DNA of 64,000 nt, taken from NCBI GenBank assembly GCA_021018815.1, contig JAITYX010000064.1, positions 2,141,501-2,205,500 on the forward strand. The letters run 5' to 3'. The notes beneath the pieces are model-generated. The model searched no databases, was not told where the DNA came from, and saw only the letters and a program-made list of their open reading frames with translations. Both the position numbers and the translations under genes were made by a program. The DNA comes from Talinum fruticosum. Its lineage: Eukaryota > Streptophyta > Magnoliopsida > Caryophyllales > Talinaceae. Shown here in pieces: positions 42,201 to 54,901 of the stretch (position 1 is its first letter; every line of letters begins with the position of its first letter).

Positions 42201-43857
42201 ACATATCATCAAGTCTCATGCTCTCACCGCTCAGATTATGGAATATAAAAAATGGTGATCTTTGTGATTGTTTGAGCTGTAAAGACAACACTTAGGAAAC
42301 TTTATGAGGCAGATACGTATCCCAAAAAAGAAAAAGGAAAAAAAGAAACTTGGTGGCATTATAATTAGGGGTCTTCAGTGTATAAGTTGTAAATATGAAA
42401 TCATACTTTGAATTAAAACAAGGTCTTTAACATAATTAAATAGCTGATTTGTAACAATATCTTCAAAAATGGGTACAGTATGCAACTATAGACAACAGAA
42501 AAATGCGAAGGTAACTAATTTTTAGAAAGTTAACTGCCATTTGTGCTCATAATCTCAGCATTGCATCCCTTCTCATTGCTAAAATTTGACATTGAGCCAC
42601 TTGGGTCAAAAAACAAATGCTTCCATGCAATACTATGTCAGTAAATCATGGCATGAGCGAACCTTATTTTCCACATAATAAGCAGGCAACTAGCTGAGTT
42701 CCGTAGCAAATGCAGCTATTTTCAATATAAAAGGATTTCATTTGTCGACTAGACATAGTTTTCACCAGAAACTACCACTCACTTACATGCCATGAAGGTT
42801 GGATGCAAAATCTGTCGTCCCATTACCAGGAACCATTCCTTGGAGCCTATTTCTATCAAGGTGAAGCTCCTGAAGAGATTTCAAGTTGCCAAGCTCAGAA
42901 GGTAATGTACCAGTGAGTCCATTGGACTGTAAGTTTCTGCGATAGAAAAAGGGCAAAACTAAGAAATTTCAATAATTCACTAAAGGGTTTAAGAAACTAT
43001 CAACATTTAGTTCACTTCCATAAAAAATAACAATAATTTTCCTACATTTTCAGTATGCTAGTTAAATTCCCAAGCTCACGGGGAACTGGCCCAGTCAGCT
43101 GATTTCCTCCAAGATCCAAGGCCCTGAGTTTCTTCAACAACCCAATGTCTTTGGGAATAGTTCCAATCAGATTATTTCCATTAAGATTTCTGCACCAAAA
43201 AAGTTGAATCATAAGGTTAACCCTAACATTGTATATAATCAGTGAAAAATCGACCAGGTAAACAAAGAAAACAAGCCTGAAGAGTAAATGAGAGCATACA
43301 GCTCCTGCAAGTTAGTCAAGAGACCCAGTTGTGGCACAAGAAATCCCTTTAGAGATAACCCAGAAAGGTTCCTGAAAAAATGAAGTTACAAAAACCATAA
43401 ACGTACATGGAAGATCAAATGGGGTACTTGAATTAAAATACAAAATAATAAGCACATTATCGATGGAGATAATTAGCTTACAGTTTCAGGACATGATCCT
43501 TAGCCATTGAACAAGAAACCCCAGACCATCCACAAGGGGTTGGATCTAAGCCATTCCAATTAGCCAAAACTAGAAATGGGTCATCATATATGGCTTCCTT
43601 GAATGCAGTAAGAGCAAATACTGGAACAAAACCCACATTTCTAAATCAGGGGAAAGTAAATATAAAAATCAAAATTTCCATAAATATTCAAGTGGGCAGT
43701 AACTATCATATTCCAAGAACTAAGTTTATCCCAAATTTCCTGAAATTAGAAACCAAGATCTAAGGGACGTACCTTCATTTGTCACAAATGAGTAACAAGT
43801 TAAAGTGAATGCTCCAAAAATGGCAAATTCAAGCAAAACCCAAGTAAATGCCCCCAT
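39207..43857 (-). CDS. LRR receptor-like pseudokinase (At1g63430-like), 13 exons
   Basis: Membrane receptor with leucine-rich repeats outside and a kinase-like domain inside. Exons on the minus strand: 43857-43773, 43620-43482, 43371-43300, 43189-43046, 42936-42787, 42092-41976, 41869-41805, 41123-40860, 40773-40568, 40469-40337, 40254-40097, 39996-39781, 39452-39207. All borders are GT-AG and phases agree; the sum is 1995 bases, 664 residues. Signal peptide (GAFTWVLLEFAIFGAF), N-terminal cap with NWNGLDPTPCGW, 72-base repeat exons (LNGNNLIGTIPKDIG), Ser/Lys-rich stalk, membrane helix (WILALEIVTGTMVGALLCI), then kinase-like domain. Catalytic motifs are lost: AVIS instead of VAIK, FTISELNSS instead of HRDLKSSN, DFES instead of DFG. 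This matches the Arabidopsis At1g63430/At5g41180 type. It probably signals through partners. No defects seen. Confidence 0.92.
41575..41825 (-). repeat. 125-bp tandem duplication at an exon border of the receptor gene
   Basis: CAAGATCAAA begins at 41575 and again at 41700; each unit ends with GTAAG-CATACCGCA and ATTAGAGCG or ACTAGAGCG. The second unit includes the 3' end and donor of exon 41869-41805. The first unit holds a mutated copy of the same exon end and donor (near 41679), so a second potential 5' splice site follows the real one. Confidence 0.75.
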
Positions 43858-44825
43858 TTGCTCTCCCTCTCTCTAATATTATGCTCTTGCTACTGAGTTG
43901 TGGGTAGTGTACTCTACAGGAACCCCAACAATCGAAGCATCCAATCAATTGAAACGAGAAAACTCAGAAAAAAGCTGAAAAATTCACTAACTTGGAGAAG
44001 TGGGGTTTTCAAGAAACATGAAAGAATGGAGGGAGAGAGAGAGAGAGAGAGAGAGAATCACACAAAGTTCAATGCTCAGTATCACTGAAAATTGTTCCGG
44101 CGGTGGCTGAAATCGAGAAAAATAAAAGAGACTAGCCAGGACTTAGCAATTGCCTGTAAAGAAAATCAATGGCAGAAATGTGGGAAGTGAGAGTAAAGAA
44201 CTAGAAGGGTAGCTTAGATTCAAAGTAAGGTTATGATTGAGAGGAGAGAGAGTATGAGGGGGAAAGGGATGAACAGAACACAGAGGGTGCAGCACTTCAA
44301 CAAACGGGATGTTTGTGGAACATAATAAACAATCGGATTTATTGAATTGATGATTAAATAGGAAAATAAAATTTGAGAGAAAAAACAGGAAAAAGAAAAA
44401 AGAATAGTCGCAAGAAAAATGAAGAAACGGCTTTAATTGAATTGGTGATTAAGCACAGAATTGTATTAAATTGAAAAGAATGATTTTTTTTTTTTAATAA
44501 GGAGAATTGCAAGTCATGAGATTTGATTTCATGACCTCCACTCTGGAAAGTAATTTCAATGCCACCTGAGCTAGCGTTTATTGGCAAATGATATTATTAA
44601 TTATATAATTGTATTATAACTTATAAATTGTATAAAATAATTTTTTTCATTTATAATTTTTTATATTTATAAAAAAGTTTACTGATAAAAAAATATAATA
44701 ATTATTTATAAAGCGTTTATTTAATTAGAGTGTCATTTACTTTTTATTAGTATATCTGATAAATATTAAAATTTAACATAAATAATTAGTTATAATTATT
44801 AAAAAATAATAATTAAAACAAATAA
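43858..44825. other. Upstream region of receptor kinase gene
   Basis: Contains a GA run at 44033-44055 and other GAGAGAG tracts near 44240, typical of plant leaders and promoters on the minus strand as CT. Further out it becomes AT-rich. No TATA box is assigned with confidence. Confidence 0.4.
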
Positions 44826-46900
44826 TCTATACACTATATAATGCCAATCTTTTCAAATTTTGAAATGCTGCAACCAGAGTGAATTAAGGAGTTTCATCCA
44901 ATAAAAAATAAATAATTTATCATTTAAAAAATAAGTTTCCACTCATCTATGCACTCTAATAATAATAATAATAATAATAATAATCCATGCAATATATAAT
45001 AGTAATATTTTTAAATTGGTCAAATATTATAATGGGAGTGATTGTAAAAATTTAGGGTAATCTTAACCATAAAAATTATTTGTCCATTGAATATGAGTCG
45101 TTGATGTAAATAATTAAATAAATAAATAAATAATATAATTTATCCAAATAAAAAAATCCTTTTATAAGTGGACTATCCTCCTCCTTTTTTGTGTGTGTGA
45201 TAATACAGTCTCATTAGAATTTTTTTTCTAATAAATCTATACAATATATAATAGTAATCTTTTTAAATAGACTAAATACTACAACAAGAGTGATTGTAGG
45301 AGCTTGGTGTAGTCTCAATCATAAAAATTATTTGTTCATTAAAAATAAGTCATTGATGTAAATAATTAAATAAACGATAAAATTCATCGAAAGGAAAAAA
45401 AAAGGTTTCCCTTTAAAAGTAGACTCGTATCAAGGTAATATTGGATCCCCTTGCTGAAAAATAAATAAATTATATTATTAAATTATATTATTAAATTATT
45501 TAATCTAAATCTAAAAATTAAATAGTAAATAATTAGCCTTATTAATTTTAAAAAATATAAAACATAAAATAAAACCAAATTGAGCAGAAAATTAATAAAT
45601 AAAAATTACAAAAAATTATATAATGAACTAAATTAAAAATCTGGACATAATTAAAAACATAAAAACTTTTTTAAATTTTTCAGAAAAATTAAATACAATT
45701 AAAACAGAAAAAAAAAACATAATCTAAAATAGAAAGTTAAACAAATAATCAATTACACTACAATACATATAAAAATAAATAATTAAATAAACTAGAATAT
45801 TAAAATTATTTTTGGACCGAAACATACACTAAAAACCTAAAATTAAAATACAAAAATTTAATTTATAAATTTATTAAATTAAAAACTTGCTTTAACCTAA
45901 ATTAGAAAATAAATCAAAAAAATAATTAAATTAATCATAAAAACTAAGAAAATTAATACTAAGATATTAATACTCTAACTAAACCCTATAATAATATAAA
46001 AAATAAAATTAACCAAAGGAAACTAATTTAATCCAACTTCTAACAATTTGACTAAAAATAACAAAAATAAATAGAAAAATAATCTGAAAATTAAAATATA
46101 TTAGGACTCAAAATAAAATTAATATAAAATTACTGAGATATCTATCCTATTATCAATCAATGTAATTCATTCTCATGTTAATCATTAGTAAAAACCCGTG
46201 AAAAATTCAAAAAAATATATTGATGACAAAAAGTATATTGAATGATTTTAAAGAAGGGATGTAATTAAGAGTAATTTTATTTAAGATAAATTATAGAATA
46301 ATATTTTAGAAAATAATTAAAGGATATTCTATTATTTTTAACGGTGTTAAGGTTAATTCACCAATATTTTTAACCTAAAAAGTATAATCTATATTATTTC
46401 AAATTTTGGTTTGATTTGATTTACATTTGAGAATCACAAGTTACGTTTTTTTTTCCTTTGTGACTTCAAATTGTGACTCGATCGAAATCTAATGAGATAA
46501 CTATCAAAGTGAACAATATATATTTAATTATATATTTTTGGGTGGATGAATAAGATATTTCATTAGATAAGAAAATTTATTCTTCCTTTCTACTAAAAAA
46601 TAAAATATGTATTGTAAAGATGTAACAATAGCTTCTGTCATTGTTTGGTTTATTAATTTGCTAGGAAGATGTGGTTGAGGTAACTAAAGAACATGGTATC
46701 GGTTTCAAACTAATTTTTAATTAGTGGCTTTAAGTTTTGAAAGTGATTGAATCAGTAAGGGTCGGTCAATTGGAGGAGGTTTGTTATAATTAAGGTATGA
46801 GTTTAACTACTTATTTATGTAATTTTTTGTCTAATTTGATTTGTTTGGATCATGAGTTTCTCTGTCTTTCCACTTACTTTTTAATTTTGTGTCTATTCTA
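44826..46900 (+). mobile_element. AT-rich Helitron-like cluster, copy A
   Basis: Three similar 5' termini follow one another: TCTATACACTATATAATG at 44826, TCCATGCAATATATAATAG at 44984 and TCTATACAATATATAATAG at 45236, each preceded by A. Each is followed by related DNA (GAGTGATTGTA, CATAAAAATTATTTGT, TTGATGTAAATAATTA). An AAT microsatellite at about 44958-44983 lies between the first two. The rest is extremely A-rich without genes. I did not find a CTAG 3' end with hairpin, so this is an inference from the 5' ends. Confidence 0.45.
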
Positions 46901-47206
46901 TCATTTTCAAAATACGACATGCATCCACGTTTTTACCACAGCTTATGTTAAGTGTGAAAATGATATGAGTGGATAAATATTCCACACACTACATAAGTCG
47001 GATTAGAGTATTCTTTAACCACACACTTATATCCAAAGAAAACACCATCACTCGCCATATTTATATCTATGGACATATTACCCTTGAGCGAGTCTTTTTG
47101 TCCTATTACCAGCTTGCGCTTGAAGCAACTTCTACCACCGATATAGACACTTAGGTTGTCACCAGTTAAGTTACAAAATTCTTTTTGAAATTAACTAAGG
47201 CTAATT

Positions 47207-47262
<56 letters not shown>

Positions 47263-49100
47263 TACTCTTTATGCCATGTTTTTCTCTCGAAAGGATGGGG
47301 GTTGGGTGATCGCGGTTGCCCTAACGTAGATCCGCTTCTCGGATTAAAAATACTTAGTTCTTCTTCAAATTAGGGTTCTGTTCATTAAGGTGAATTTTTT
47401 CAGTTTTATTTTATTTTACTTTTCTTTAAACAACATTAAGAAAAAAAAAGATATAAAGCAGGCACATGTGAAATTTATCGATTAAGCGTAAAATAAGAGA
47501 GAAAACGAGATTAGAGTTTGAGATTTGAGGTTTATTTCTTATTTTGATTTTTTCAATATATTGGGCATTGTGCTATAAAAGAGAGAAATCGAAAATTTGT
47601 ATAAAAATATTTCCTTTATGTGTTTAATTTTTATAAAAATTCTTTTTAATTATTTTTTTAAAAAATTTCTTTTTGATTGTAAATTTAGTATTTGACTTAT
47701 ATGATTATCATAAATTGTCCAATGCGAAAAAAATTCTTTTTATGTATTTCAATTATCTCAAAATAAGCTGTCACGCTTATTATCCATGCTAAATAATCAA
47801 TTTTTTCAATAGATGTAAATCATCACTCTTAATATACATGGATATACCTTAATAGTTTAGTACCACTCTTACAAGAGTGGTTATATTTTTCCACATTATT
47901 ATGTGTGAAAATGATTTCGACCAACTCATTTTTGCTTATTTTTCCGCCATACTCAATCATGTGTAATTAGATAAGGGTGGAAGCATACCATATGGTGATT
48001 GTAGCATTTTCGATTATTAATCTCATTTATTAAATGTAGTTATTAAATATTTACTTTTTAGTTCATAACTTATTAAGGAGTATTACATTACTCCGCGCAT
48101 AAGACGGTCCAAACTAAGTATAAGTTAACATAAAACATTTTAAAAGCGGATTCACGCAAGTTATGTGTATCATCATCCATTTATTTGCTTTTTAAGAGAA
48201 GACACGAAGAATTTTTATTTATTTTATATATTGTATTTTTTCCTTTTCATATGAAGACAGCGGACAGTGTTTAAAAAATTAAAAAATTAAAAAATGAAGA
48301 AGATTGAGCTTTTTTCTTTCCTTTCCCTTTCCAGCAGGTCCCACCCCCTTGAGGCCTTGACCGTGAGTCCCAACTTCTTTTCCTGTTTTTCCTCTTTTCC
48401 ACACAGATCTTTTCTGCTGCAATTTTCTTTTCCTGTCCTGAGTTGTGATTTCTGAATTGCCCAGGCTTCTCAATCTCATTTGTATTTGAAGTACACACGG
48501 TTCATTTCAAAAAAAAAATTAAATAAGATTAATTAAATAGATATTATGAATAGGTGAATGATAAAAATTAGATTGGATTTAGGTGATACTTCGATAAATT
48601 ATATTTATTACCTGTTTTATGAAAAGCTGTCTAAATATCTTTACGTATATCTACTTCACCTTTAAAAAAAATGACCCGTTTTATATATATTATAAACCCT
48701 AGACTCTAAACACAAATCAGAAGTATGATATTTTTTTCTTTTTTGTTCTAAATATATAAATTCATGACTATGACATAATATATAGGGTATTGAATCATAA
48801 AAAGGGGGAAAAAGGAAAAAGAAATAGAGATGTATGATTTCGGCCTCTTGTCCAAGTACCTAGTTCAATAATTCAGTCTTAAGTTGATTTCAAATATTTC
48901 AGTGTTGTGCTAGCTGGACTACAATATTGTTGAAATAAAAATTAATTAAATTTTATGAAATACAAAAATTTCTAAAAGCATACTTTTGCACAGATTTTCT
49001 ATATATTTTTATTTTTCAAAAATTACATTATTATAACTTCACTGCGAGATTAGTGATCTTTGCATTTCGAGTTGTATATTTTTCCACTTATATAATAATA
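46901..49100. other. AT-rich intergenic DNA
   Basis: An AT run at 47209-47258. 48290-48490 is pyrimidine-rich and might be a captured leader. No genes recognised. Confidence 0.4.
47209..47258. repeat. (AT)n microsatellite
   Basis: Uninterrupted AT run of about 50 bases. Confidence 0.95.
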
Positions 49101-49370
49101 CTCCTTCGTTTCACAATACATTTCAATTTAACTATTTTTTTTCATTTCATATATACATCACTTTATTATTCCAATGACTTATTAGTGATTAGTTTATCAA
49201 TTTTATTCTTATTAACTGGTTTTTTCTCTCCTACTTTCATTGATTTTTTTTTTATTTTCAATGAAATCTGGGGTCACTTGATCTTTTAATACAAATCTTG
49301 TCATGAATTTTGTATATCCTTAATATTCCCTAATTGACTTAAAATGACACGTATTTTAAAATAAAAAGAG
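49101..49370 (+). mobile_element. Stowaway-like MITE, copy c
   Basis: CTCCTTCGTTTCACAATAC at the left, TGACACGTATTTTAAAAT and AAAGAG at the right, TA on both sides. Same interior as the other copies (CCAATGACTTATTAGTGATT, TTATCAATTTTATTCTTATT). Confidence 0.75.
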
Positions 49371-50465
49371 TACTAAACAAAAGAGCAACAAAAATGAAGA
49401 GCTTGTTTATCCATGAAGTTAATTCCCTCCTCTTAATTAGTGGTTGTAGGTAGAGCATGATAAGTACCCTTGGGAGAGTGTCTTTTACTTTTCCTCCCAA
49501 CAAAACCACCTTTAATTTCTCAAGGGAGCTCCACTAGGGTTTGCAATCATAAAAAGCCTCTATTCTTCCATCCAAATTTTTACCTTTTTTTAAAAAAAAA
49601 AAAGGAAGGAATTGACTCTTCCACAAAAGTTGAATTTTAAGTTATTTATATTTAAATAACTTTATATTTATCTACTTATTCAATTTTTTTAAATTTAAAG
49701 CCGGATCTTACTATACATTCAATATTATAGTATCTCATGTAGTTAAAACCTTTTACATTTCAAATAAAAACATAAATTTAGGAGAAGTATTTAATTATGT
49801 TTTTCTTTCCCGCCAAAATTGCTATGTAATTTAATTCTATAAGTAGTATTATACAATTAGTTATCATCAATGTAATCAATTTTAAACTTTCTTAATTAGA
49901 ATTAATTTACAATAAGAAATATCTAACTGAACTTACAGTTTCTTAGTATTGAGTTAAAATTATTTATTAATTATCAATTCGGATATTTGGATTCAGACTT
50001 GTCGATAAATGGACAATGAATTAGCTTCTTCTCAATCCATGGGCATTGGAATCCCCCCTTCTTTTTCCCTCTTCTAAGGCTTCTTTAGTCCTTTGAACGA
50101 CCATGGCCCCACCCAAAAGAAAAGGGAGGAAGAAATCAGCTGCTTATCCCCAACAGCGGGAGGCCCTGGCCCATCCTCACCACCCAAAATACCAATTTCA
50201 AAAACCACTCACACACCCCCCCAAAAAAAAAAAAAAAAAGCAAAACATAGCTCTTATATTTTTGTAACAAAAAAATTACATATTTACATATATACCTCAA
50301 AATTTAGATGTTTAAAGGTAATATATATATCTAATGTCAGCATCTCTCTCTTAGCTCTAAACCCTCGCCATCTTTCACTCTCTATCTCACTCATTATCTC
50401 CTTTATACATCTCCATTTTCTTCATATGTCAAGGGAGACGATGAGAGGAGCTGGACGGTGGCAGG
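49371..50465. other. Intergenic, no gene
   Basis: Mostly AT-rich with a short C-rich patch and A tract around 50100-50240 and a CT-rich patch at 50340-50430. Apparent reading frames are low-complexity. Confidence 0.4.
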
Positions 50466-50678
50466 CAGTGGCGGACCTAAGGTGGATCATTGGGGTCAGT
50501 TAACCCCTATCAAAAACAAATAAAACTTTTATATAGCAAATATTTATAGACAAAAGTTGGTAGATGAGTTGGTAAGTGTTGTATAATACAAACGTTAAGC
50601 TCGAGGTTCAAGTCATGCTAATGACATCTCCCTAATTTAGTTCAACCCCTTCTTTAAATTCTTAGGTCCCCGCCATTT
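50466..50678. mobile_element. Small element with AGTGGCGG ends and tRNA-like interior
   Basis: Left end CAGTGGCGGACCTAAG and right end CTTAGGTCCCCGCCATT form an imperfect inverted repeat of about 16 bases. Inside, TAGATGAGTTGG (50561) and GGTTCAAGTCATG (50605) look like the A and B boxes of a tRNA promoter, with the small stem TTGTATAATACAA between them. It may be a MITE carrying a tRNA-derived piece, or a SINE-like element. Confidence 0.45.
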
Positions 50679-52271
50679 GTAACAGATGGATATTTCTTCA
50701 TAGGGAGATAAGTTTTTGAAGGTTGAACAATTATTTTCAAAGATTTTTTTAATTTATTAAAATTCTTTTAGGATTTTTTGATTTCTTTTTATATATTTAC
50801 CATATTAATGCTTCTTTATTTGGTATATGTTATTATATCTCTTCTTCTTCATCCTCTCATTTAGATCTGGTATTTTATTTTGTAATTTTTCATTATTATT
50901 ACTTGAGTCTGTACTCGTTCTTCTATCTTTTTGTGTTTTATTCTTATCTAGCGATGTTGCCGGTCTTGTTTCTTTTTCCCTCTCCTGTAGATATGTTTTT
51001 CCCCTAAATTTTAGATTTGTATTACTGAATTTTTGTAGTGGAATATTTTTTTATATTAAAAAACAAGTTTTATCTATATATATTTTCTCTTTGCAGATAA
51101 TGGGAGCCAGCAAAGAAGAATCGACCCTGTTTGACAATCATTTGTTAACTATTTGTATTAGCCGTTAGCTGTTTGTATTAGTTATTTGTGTTGGTTTTTT
51201 ATATCAATTGTTTGTATTAGCACTTTCTAAAAAAAATGTTTGATAAATTTAGCTATTTCTGACAAGGCTGTTTGATAAAATTATTTTTTTACCCATGATT
51301 TTGATTAGTTGGATATTTGTGATTTTTGTTTTTTCATAATAAATAAACAGACCACACAAGTTTGATATTTAATATTAGATGATATCAATTTTGTTTATTA
51401 TTTACGCAATTTTCTTTAAATTTATTACTGACCAATTATAGGCTTTTTAAGACCATTTTTATCGATCTCAATTGAGGCGGATACTTACAGAGGTATATCA
51501 TAACATATAACAAATCTTTAAATTTATTACTAGATAAAAAATAAATATTTCTCTAGATGAATTCATTGTAAGAAAATTGCATTATACCCAATTAAATTTA
51601 AAAGAAAGCTCCACATCAACATCAGTGATTCAAAATATTTGAAATTAGATTATTCAAAATATTTTGAACTTCATCTCTATCAAATATCTAATCGAAAAGT
51701 GACATGGCCTGGACGAAGATGGTATATGATAGGATTGTTTACCATAAAGGAATAATTTAGGCCAAACTATTATGATACTCCTTTTTCTCAAAATATTTAA
51801 TTATTATTTTATATACTATAATTGATTTTTTTTTTTAATTTTCTATCTCGCATCATATTGCATCCCACTAAAAATACAATATTGTAATAATTGATCACCT
51901 AGCAATACAGGAAAACATACTTTAACTATTCTACTACTATTATTAAACACAAAATAAGAATTTAGCATTATTATAAATGCACATATTCCATTTAAATAGT
52001 TTTACAAACTGTTCATGCTTTTCTTTTTAAACATACAAATAATTTTTAAAATTTAGACAAAACAACACATATCATTCTACATTTATCTGATGTCTATATC
52101 AATTGTCCCAGTTTTTAAATTCTTCAAAAATTGTTATTATATTTTTCAGGTTCAAATTTCACTTACATTAATTATTTTAGCCTTATTCTCAAGTTAATTA
52201 TTTATTTATGGTATTGACATATGAAATTAATTGTTTATAAATAATTATTAACTATAGTGCAAATGAAATTA
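50679..52271. other. AT-rich intergenic DNA
   Basis: 51125-51260 has repeated TGTTTGTATTAG and TGTTTGATAAA phrases that resemble small hAT MITEs, but I cannot set borders. The reading frame at 50827-51168 is low-complexity and T-rich. Nothing else seen. Confidence 0.35.
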
Positions 52272-52492
52272 ATCCATTCCGTTTCAAAATACATGTCATT
52301 TTAAAGTTATGCGGGAATATCAAATAAATACAAAATTCATGACAAATTTTATATTAAAAAACTAATATTTTATTGAAAATGAAAAAATTAATATTAAACT
52401 AGTAATTAATATGTCATTGGAATAGTAAAGTGACAAGTATTATGAAACGAGAAAAGTTAGTTAAAATGACATGTATTTTAAAATGGAGGGAG
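52272..52492 (-). mobile_element. Stowaway-like MITE, copy d
   Basis: Inverted relative to most copies: starts CCATTCCGTTTCAAAATAC and ends TTTTAAAATGGAGGGAG followed by TA. Shares the interior (TAATATGTCATTGGAATAG) as the reverse complement. Confidence 0.75.
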
Positions 52493-52666
52493 TATCATTC
52501 ACGAAACTTTTAACTTTCATTCTACCATCTACCAAAAAAATCTTTTAAATTTTAACAATAAATATTAATAACTATTTATAATTAATTGAAAAGAAAAACC
52601 CTCTTGCGCATTTTTTTAGCAGTTACGAGTGTTTTTATATCTATCGTGATAAAAACAAAAATAATA

Positions 52667-52868
52667 CTCTGTTTATTTCAAAATAATTATCATTTTAACT
52701 AATTTTTTATATTTCACTATATTAATGAATTCACCAATTTTATCCTTACTAATTACTTTTTTTTCTCTTTTTAAAATCTTAATACAATTTAGTTCTTATT
52801 ATATAATTTATATTTTCTTGCTATTATATCACAATTTAAAAGTAACAATAATTTTAAAACAGAGCAAG
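52667..52868 (+). mobile_element. Stowaway-like MITE, copy e
   Basis: CTCTGTTTATTTCAAAATAA at the left, TTTTAAAACAGAGCAAG at the right, TA flanks. Shortened interior. Confidence 0.65.
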
Positions 52869-53468
52869 TATTAGATTAGTAAATTAATTTCCAACCACTT
52901 TAACAAATTAAAGGCCTTTTATTAATTGGTTGTCCTTTGCATCGACAAAATTTCGTCCGACCTCATTATCCGAATTTGTCCGACTCGAAAAATCGGGTTC
53001 GGATATGACTTTTTGTCCAAATTTTAAAGTCGGACACAAAATTTTCCTATTTCTATTGTTCGAACCCGATTTTAACCCGAATTTATACTTGTTCGATTAA
53101 AAAAATCAAATATTAGACAAAAAATTTTATCTAATGACCGATATTTTCGAATCCAATTTTAACATGAAACTAAATTTTTACCAAAATTTAGTTGCCCTCG
53201 GCTTGAAGATGTCCACAGAATCACGTGTTGCCGGGTGCACATACAATCCTAAGCTATGTTGGATATTATTAATCAGAAAAGTTATTCAACATTTATGTAA
53301 AGATCCTTTATATTTTAAGATCAAAATATTGTAATTCATTGGTATTATACAATTTTTCGTTTTATCTTTTTATAAATAAGAGTGAACTATTTTTATTGAG
53401 CCTTAAAAGGGGCCGGGCTCAAAGGCACGGTTTTTAATATAACACATCTTTTACTTTAAAACTACCTA
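52869..53468. other. Intergenic with CCGA/TCGG-rich patch
   Basis: 52950-53100 holds repeated TCCGA, CCCGATTT and GTCGGA phrases, as in hAT subterminal DNA, but no element borders are clear. Confidence 0.3.
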
Positions 53469-53738
53469 CTCTCTATGTTTCACAACATATATCACTTTAA
53501 CTAACTTTTTTAATTTTACAATATATGTCACTTTATAATTTTAATGATAATTAATAATTAATTTACTAGTTTTGTCCTTATTAATTGGCTTTTTCTCTCA
53601 TTTTTTCATTGAATTTCTTTGTTTTTATTGAAAACTTAGAATAATTTGATCTTTTAATACAAATTTGTTTTGAATTTTGTGTTTCATTGATACACTCTCA
53701 AAAATGTAAAAACGTCAAGTATTATGAAATGAATGGAG
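53469..53738 (+). mobile_element. Stowaway-like MITE, copy f
   Basis: CTCTCTATGTTTCACAAC at the left and TATTATGAAATGAATGGAG at the right, with TA on each side. Full-length interior like copies a and c. Confidence 0.75.
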
Positions 53739-54302
53739 TAATACTCCATTTGATTTAGAACCTAGAAAATGGTTGAATATGAACAATCATATTGCAATAA
53801 AAAGATAAATGGATAAGTATATTCAAATAGTTTGACAATTTATTTCCGATAGATTCATTAGGTTTAATTTGACAAAAAGAGGGTGTAAGCCTGCAACTCA
53901 AAATCATCCAGAAAAATAAAGTAAAGGCCCATTATGGGTGTTTTTCCCTGGCCCAATAATCAAACACTCAAGAATTAAGGTCCAAGCATATTATCATTCA
54001 CTAAATAAATAATATTCAACCCTACCGTAATAATAATATAATATCACTGAAGAATATAAATTAAGCAAACTCGGAGTAAAATTTGTAAAGAGCTACGATC
54101 TTGTTAGTTTTGCGTCTTCTCTCTCTTCCAATTTGTGTCATAATCCTCAAGAATTTGGAAACTCATAATTACCCAAAAATCCCATCAAGATTTGCAAGTT
54201 TTTGTATAAATACCGACCCTATCTACATTATGTTACACATCAAATTCAGTATACCAAATAATCTACTCGCTTCATCCACGATTTTACTTAACCACGTCCA
54301 TA

Positions 54303-54901
54303 ATGGTAATTGTTTCCCGACCCGACCCATCAATTGTCCTTTTCTATTTTGCTTAATTGTTTGATATATCCTAAATTCTTTTCTATCATAATTTCACGCT
54401 TAGTTTAAGATTGTCTTAATACTTTCTTTTTATTTATACTCCATGCACTTTCAAAATTATTCTTTTTTTTTTCTCTATTAGTTGAAATATGACCAAGCTA
54501 ATATATTATGATAATTTTCATTTTCAGGTGCAAAAGAAAGTTGTGGTGATGGTAGAGGGCATGGATAATGACAGCGCAAGGCAAAAAGCAGTACATGCTG
54601 CCTGTAGCGTCTATGGTATCTCCCCACTTCAAAAAAACACATACCCTTCTAAGGAATTTATATCGATTTGTGATATTGATTTTTATAAAATTATGTTTTT
54701 TTAAAAGAAAAATACTTTAGAATTGATGAGTTTAAGAGTTACCCTAACTTAATGAATGGTGCAGGAGTTGATTCTGTAAGCGCGAACATGCAGTTGGAAC
54801 AATTGACAGTGATCGGAGATGTGGACGAAGTTAAGCTAATTAAAGGGCTTAGAAAGTTAAAGTTAGGCATCGTTGATATCATTTCCATTGACGCTCTCTA
54901 A
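54303..54901 (+). CDS. Small HMA-domain protein lacking CxxC, three exons
   Basis: A 75-residue single heavy-metal-associated (HMA) domain, ferredoxin-like fold. Exons: 54303-54305 (only the start codon, ATG|GTAATT), 54528-54615 and 54765-54901; phases agree. It begins MVQKKVVVMVEGMDND and continues SARQKAVHAACSVYG, then VDSVSANMQLEQLTVIGDVD and LIKGLRKLKLGIVDIISI. In metal chaperones and HIPPs the first loop carries MxCxxC; here it is MDNDSARQK with no cysteine, so metal binding by the usual site is not possible. There is no C-terminal CaaX box, so no isoprenylation. Plants have many such degenerate HMA proteins with roles in stress and immunity; some are pathogen effector targets. The start-codon exon is inferred from the donor and matching frame. 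Looks intact. Confidence 0.85.

Noticed and set aside
48271..48498. Lys/Arg-rich frames on the minus strand
   Set aside because: Antisense of a pyrimidine-rich tract; no start context, no domain, two overlapping frames with equal claim.
50827..51168. Hydrophobic 113-residue frame
   Set aside because: T-rich DNA gives Leu/Phe-rich frames by chance; no gene signals around it.
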